From: Leptonema sp964619535
Lineage (GTDB): Bacteria > Spirochaetota > Leptospiria > Leptospirales > Leptonemataceae
Reading direction: 5' to 3'
NCBI GenBank assembly: GCA_964619535.1
Contig: CAZUEX010000013.1
Coordinates: forward strand, 37,137-101,136
DNA length: 64,000 nt
The translations under genes and the position numbers were made by a program. Below the pieces are notes generated by a model. That model saw only the letters and a list, made by a program, of their open reading frames with translations, ran no database searches and was not told where the DNA came from. Positions 60,418 to 64,000 of the stretch are shown in pieces (within the stretch, counting starts at the first letter, position 1; the number at the start of each line of letters is the position of its first letter).

Positions 60418-61710
60418 ATGGAAATGAACCAACAAACCATCGTAGCAGCCAATCGCGAACCGACGCTGCCCTCCCCCTCTTCACGGCCGGGCTTCTTTGA
60501 ACGCATCTTCTGTGCGGCATTGTCGCAAAACAGAATCGGCTCCCTGTATATCAGAAGACCTGATAAAACAGGTTTTTTTCTCGGCGATCCTGACGAAAGG
60601 GACCCGGCCATCGTTTATGTAAAAGACCGCCGTTTCTTTTCCCGGACCGTTCTTTTCGGTGAGGTTGGTTTTGGTGAGGCCTTTACGCTTGGATACTTCG
60701 ATTCCCCCGATCTGAACAAGGCGCTGAGCTGGTTCCTGCAAAACTCGCAGAACACGCCCACCCTCGGTGCAACCACGATGCAGCATATACTGGCAGGAGC
60801 CTTTACCTTCTATAATCGCATCCTGCATCTGATGCGTCCCAACAGTCAGAGCATTGCCAGAGAGAATATCGCCCGGCATTACGACATCGGTAACGATCTG
60901 TACAGGAGCATGCTCGATCCGACCATGACGTATTCCAGCGCCCTGTATCAATCCCTGCATTCAACGGAAACCCTTGAAGAGGCACAGCGAAACAAGTTTG
61001 AGCGAATCTGCGAAAAGCTGAACCTGCGCCCGGGACTGAACCTGCTTGAAATCGGCAGTGGATGGGGAGGGTTTGCCATATACGTTGCCAGGCATTACGG
61101 TGTGCGCGTAACAACGGTTACGATCTCAAAAGAACAGTTTACTCTTGCAAAAGAACGTATACAGGCCGAAGGACTGGATGACCTCATCGACATACGGCTT
61201 CAGGACTTTCGCCATATTGAAGGGCAGTATGATCGCATCGTTTCTATAGAGATGGCCGAAGCCCTGGGGAGGCCCTACTTCGACACGTATTTCCGAAAAA
61301 TCCATTCTTTGCTACGGCCCGATGGCCTAATAGCCCTCCAGTATATCAACTATCCGGAATCGCGCTACGATCGATACACAAAGTCCTCTGACTTTATACA
61401 GAAGCATATCTTCCCCGGTGGCATGCTTCTCAGCCACCGAGAAGTTCTCAATTCGCTGCACAGTACGGGAGATCTCTGTCTGTATGATCTGCACAGCTTC
61501 GGACTGAGCTATGCCCGGTCTTTGCAGGAGTGGCGCAAGAATTTCCAGGCATCCACTGCAACACAGGGACTCGACCCAATGTTTCGAAGAAAATGGATCT
61601 ACTATCTAACGGCCTGTGAAACGGCTTTCAGCGAACGTTATATTAACGTCTGCCAGACCGTTCTTTCAAGACCACAGAACCCACACCTTGTCGACAGCAG
61701 CCGGCCATAA
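60418..61710 (+). CDS. Cyclopropane-fatty-acid-synthase-like methyltransferase
   Basis: A 430-residue SAM-dependent lipid methyltransferase. An N-terminal lipid-binding part (about 1-135), then IARHYDIGNDLYRSMLDPTM, SAM motif LNLLEIGSGWGGFAIYVA, and VTISKEQFTLAKERIQ. Where true CFA synthases read M-F-E-H-V-G, this has M-A-E-A-L-G, and the LLH-T-I bicarbonate-ligand motif is replaced by LQYIN. So it may methylate an unsaturated chain without forming a cyclopropane ring. Last gene of the operon; meets ttcA tail to tail 13 bases on. Confidence 0.9.
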   Translation: MEMNQQTIVAANREPTLPSPSSRPGFFERIFCAALSQNRIGSLYIRRPDKTGFFLGDPDERDPAIVYVKDRRFFSRTVLFGEVGFGEAFTLGYFDSPDLNKALSWFLQNSQNTPTLGATTMQHILAGAFTFYNRILHLMRPNSQSIARENIARHYDIGNDLYRSMLDPTMTYSSALYQSLHSTETLEEAQRNKFERICEKLNLRPGLNLLEIGSGWGGFAIYVARHYGVRVTTVTISKEQFTLAKERIQAEGLDDLIDIRLQDFRHIEGQYDRIVSIEMAEALGRPYFDTYFRKIHSLLRPDGLIALQYINYPESRYDRYTKSSDFIQKHIFPGGMLLSHREVLNSLHSTGDLCLYDLHSFGLSYARSLQEWRKNFQASTATQGLDPMFRRKWIYYLTACETAFSERYINVCQTVLSRPQNPHLVDSSRP

Positions 61711-61723
61711 CGGCAGCTGGCTG

Positions 61724-62542
61724 TTAGATGAGCTGAACCTTGCCTTCTTCAAAGCGGCATTCAATACCAAAACGCTTCTGTGTATCGACGTCCAGCAGCT
61801 CTTCTACGGCCACCCGTCCAAGGGCTGCAAACAGGGACTGCTTGACGGCAGGATAACGTTTTTCCAGGTCTACCAGGAGCTCTGCCACCTCTTTTCGCTT
61901 CAGGCCTTCCTGCGAACCACATAGGTTGCAGGGGATCAGCTCCCATCCGGCCAGGGAAACATACTGTTGAATCCAGTCTTCATGGACCGATGCCAGCGGA
62001 CGAATCACCCGTAAATCCTGTTCGCGAATCGTATACATTGCCGGCATGCCGCCAATCTTTCCGGCAAACATAATATTCAGCAAAAAGGTATGGATCATGT
62101 CCTCTCTGTGATGACCCAGGGCAATGACATTACAATCAAACTGCCTGGCCAGCCGATAGAGGATGCCGCGGCGCAGACGACTGCAAAGGGCACAGTAGGT
62201 CTTGCCCGGGGCCGTTTTTTCCACAACGATGTCGTAGGTGTTCTGTTTCTCTATATGATAAGAAACACCCCATTCCTCAAACTGGCGAATCAGCGGAGTG
62301 GCATCATAGCCGGGCTGTCCCTGATCCACGTTTACGGCTTTCAGTTCAAACGATACCGGAGCTCTGGCCTGAACATCCAGGAGCATGCGCAACAGTAGCA
62401 GGCTGTCTTTTCCTCCGCTTACAGCGACAAGGATCCTGTCTCCGTCGCGAATCATGCCATGACGGGCCATCGACCGACCCATTTCACGGTTGATCTTCGT
62501 GTACAGAGCATCAAGCGTTTGCATGCCGTCGGTTTTTCTCAA
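61724..62542 (-). CDS. ttcA: tRNA 2-thiocytidine synthase TtcA (or close PP-loop relative)
   Basis: A 272-residue PP-loop ATPase: LVAVSGGKDSLLLLRML, then the Cys-x-x-Cys of YCALCSRLRRGILYRLA, ALGHHREDMIHTFLLN, and a third cysteine in IPCNLCGSQEG. These bind the Fe-S cluster used to thiolate C32 of certain tRNAs. ATG 62524 is an alternative start. A single gene. Confidence 0.88.
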   Translation of the reverse strand: MRKTDGMQTLDALYTKINREMGRSMARHGMIRDGDRILVAVSGGKDSLLLLRMLLDVQARAPVSFELKAVNVDQGQPGYDATPLIRQFEEWGVSYHIEKQNTYDIVVEKTAPGKTYCALCSRLRRGILYRLARQFDCNVIALGHHREDMIHTFLLNIMFAGKIGGMPAMYTIREQDLRVIRPLASVHEDWIQQYVSLAGWELIPCNLCGSQEGLKRKEVAELLVDLEKRYPAVKQSLFAALGRVAVEELLDVDTQKRFGIECRFEEGKVQLI

Positions 62543-62586
62543 CCGGACTTCGGGTCGCCCCTTTTTTGCCGGTGCGATGGTTCCGG

Positions 62587-63429
62587 CTACTTTACGTCCA
62601 GCCTGGAATAGCTTTCTTTCAGGCCTGCATGATACGAAACGGCCTCATTAAAGGGATCCAGTATCCAGTGCCCATCCACAACAATCCGGTAGAGATAACG
62701 ACCGGGTAACAGCCTCATTCGCAGACGGTACACGCCATCCGGCCCGCGCTGAAACAGGTCGCTTTCTGGATTCCAGTGATTGAAATCACCTACAATCGAA
62801 ACGTTTTCGATGCGACTCAGGCGCGATCGACGCATCAGCTGGGACTCATGCACGGCAAACTCCACCAGGCGTAGATCGTCGGACTGCCTCTCCGGCAGGA
62901 TGCGTGGCCCGGCAAGACGATTCGGTTCCTGATAATCCAGGTGAAAGACCGACACCATCCCACCCGTGCCGTCGTCCTCTGAATACTGTAGAGGATCATG
63001 TGTCCATATGCCATCCACATTGAAGCGATAGCGATAAACGGTGGCCAGCTCCCCCTGTTCCGTTTCGCGCACCGGTATCATCGCATAAAAGACACCGTGA
63101 CGGTTTCGCTCCATCGGCAGTCGCTGCCAGCCAGAAAAATCCCCGGCTAAAAATACATGACGGGCCTTTAAATCGCGATAGGTAAACAAAATGCCCTTGC
63201 GATAAAAGTGACCGGATCCGGCATAGCTTTTCCAGTCCAGCAACCGGATAAAGCGGGGAGGAATGGGACGTCGCAGATTCCGCAGCTGTTGCAGCTGATA
63301 TACCCTTTCGTTTTGAGCGGCGGGATCCAGCTGCAAAGCCTCGGAGCTGTAGCCGGACTCGGTACGCCCCGAAAGAGAGACCGTGAAAAGGAAGATAAAT
63401 AGTGCAGACCAAAACGTTTTCTGTGTCAT
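62587..63429 (-). CDS. Secreted protein with two glycogen-binding-like (CBM48/E-set) modules
   Basis: A 280-residue exported protein. Signal peptide ends near LSG; then two E-set modules of the AMPK/CBM48 kind: module 1 about 80-180 (HVFLAGDFSGWQRLPM, YRYRFNVDGIWTHDPL) and module 2 about 190-275 (VSIVGDFNHWNPESD, YLYRIVVDGHWILDP). No catalytic domain is attached. It could bind alpha-glucan or act as a structural envelope protein. Confidence 0.82.
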   Translation of the reverse strand: MTQKTFWSALFIFLFTVSLSGRTESGYSSEALQLDPAAQNERVYQLQQLRNLRRPIPPRFIRLLDWKSYAGSGHFYRKGILFTYRDLKARHVFLAGDFSGWQRLPMERNRHGVFYAMIPVRETEQGELATVYRYRFNVDGIWTHDPLQYSEDDGTGGMVSVFHLDYQEPNRLAGPRILPERQSDDLRLVEFAVHESQLMRRSRLSRIENVSIVGDFNHWNPESDLFQRGPDGVYRLRMRLLPGRYLYRIVVDGHWILDPFNEAVSYHAGLKESYSRLDVK

Positions 63430-63485
63430 TTCCCTTTTAGTGTCGATAAAAGAATGCAGAACCCTGAAGTAGTTTCCAGAATCCT

Positions 63486-64000
63486 ATGGCCGATCAGATC
63501 ACCTACACGGATGAGCAGCAAAAGCGCATAGAGAGCCTGCTCGAAGAACTCGACAAACCGCCTGCAGAGGTCTTTTTCCCCATGGCGGAGCAGTACCAGC
63601 GCGATATTGCACCCTTCCTTTCGGAGGAAGAGAGACAGGCCGCCGGCCTGCCTGCTGAAGAATCCGAAGACGACGCAGCAGGTACAGAAGAAGGCGGTGA
63701 TTCGGCCGCATCCGCTGCAGATACAGTGGATCAGCCAGATTCTAAAGCTCAGGAAGCCGACACAGGCACGGCCGATACCGGCGAGCTCGGGGACCCGGGT
63801 GATTCAGGGGGTCTGGGTGATCTCGGTGACCTGGCGGCACCCGCCGACACAGGCACGACCGATACCGGCGAGCTCGGGGACCCGGGTGATTCAGGGGGTC
63901 TGGGTGATCTCGGTGACCTGGCGGCACCCGCCGACACAGGCACGACCGATACCGGCGAGCTCGGGGACCCGGGTGATTCAGGGGGTCTGGGTGATCTCGG
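63486..64000 (+). CDS. Acidic protein with 29-residue tandem repeats, 3' end outside window
   Basis: Opens at ATG 63486 and stays open to the window end (171 codons). Residues 1-55 are a charged helical segment (ESLLEELDKPPAEVFFPMAE), 56-90 are Ala/Glu/Asp-rich, and from about residue 92 a 29-residue unit repeats (ADTGELGDPGDSGGLGDLGD at its core). No signal peptide, Gly/Asp/Leu-rich, very acidic. Function unknown. The minus-strand frames over the repeat are shadows of its low-complexity sequence. Confidence 0.75.
   Translation, partial: MADQITYTDEQQKRIESLLEELDKPPAEVFFPMAEQYQRDIAPFLSEEERQAAGLPAEESEDDAAGTEEGGDSAASAADTVDQPDSKAQEADTGTADTGELGDPGDSGGLGDLGDLAAPADTGTTDTGELGDPGDSGGLGDLGDLAAPADTGTTDTGELGDPGDSGGLGDL
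63759..64000 (+). repeat. 87-bp in-frame tandem repeat, continuing past the window
   Basis: Unit starts (GACACAGGCACG) at 63759, 63846 and 63933, exactly 87 bp apart, with nearly no differences between copies at the DNA level (GCC/ACC after the first unit start). The third copy is cut by the window. Each unit contains shorter GGTGA-type sub-repeats encoding L-G-D. Confidence 0.95.

Noticed and set aside
63742..63943. Two minus-strand Pro/Arg/Ser-rich frames at the end of the window
   Set aside because: Low-complexity shadows of the 87-bp repeat; the plus-strand frame has a start, a helical N-terminus and continues without stop.
63759..64000. CRISPR array
   Set aside because: The units are contiguous and near-identical without unique spacers, and they keep one reading frame.

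Overview
The window reads as an ordinary stretch of chromosome from a spirochaete of the order Leptospirales, probably outside Leptospira proper (Leptonema- or Turneriella-like). Reasons: moderately high G+C judged by eye, relaxed spirochaetal lipoboxes, a protein resembling the spirochaete-specific spiro-SPASM family, a one-domain bacterial histone of the kind known from Leptospira, and cyclase/FecR gene pairs. The species is inferred, not proven. Nearly every base is coding, in long head-to-tail operons mostly on the minus strand. I saw no tRNA, rRNA, insertion sequence, integrase or CRISPR array.

Layout. 1-3.2 kb: an unknown membrane-anchored protein cut by the window edge, and two tandem secreted hydrolase paralogues, each followed by a terminator. 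3.2-4.2 kb: a TPR membrane protein. 18.3-4.2 kb (minus): typA, an anti-sigma-type ATPase, lplA, glyA, infC-rpmI-rplT, then a ZapB-like coiled-coil gene, zapA, a candidate 6S RNA, 5-formyltetrahydrofolate cyclo-ligase, cheW, a cheA fused to a CheC-like domain, cheB, cheY and scpA. 18.5-24.1 kb (plus): receptor-type class III nucleotide cyclase, FecR-domain protein and a third membrane protein in one operon. 24.1-32.6 kb (minus): small lipoprotein, TrpB2-type synthase, plsX, murB, mazG, a 56-residue small gene, nadB and a Ctp-type protease. 33-38.2 kb: purine genes purL, purH, purN. 38.7-42.9 kb: two lipase/esterase-type genes, an outer-membrane beta-barrel, exbB/exbD. 43-46.4 kb (plus): tsaE, tsaB, rnr.

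46.4-55.1 kb (minus) holds a chain of overlapping genes: carA, a SurA-like lipoprotein, a spiro-SPASM-like protein, an SpsF-like cytidylyltransferase, a PseG-like glycosyl protein and a possible split CPBP protease; upstream lie galE and a TPR lipoprotein. The cassette looks like surface-glycan chemistry. 55.1-56.4 kb (plus): a 63-residue bacterial histone, a cupin and a HAD phosphatase.

57.5-61.7 kb (plus) is the most striking block: a MerR regulator with a CarH/LitR-type B12-binding domain, then an FAD oxidoreductase, a DUF1365 protein and a CFA-synthase-like methyltransferase. This looks like a B12/light-controlled membrane-lipid modification operon. It is followed by ttcA, a secreted protein with two glycogen-binding-like modules, and the start of an acidic protein with an 87-bp (29-residue) tandem repeat that runs off the window.

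No stretch longer than about 300 bases lacks a gene, unless the small ORF at 32796 is rejected, which would leave 32603-32953 empty.
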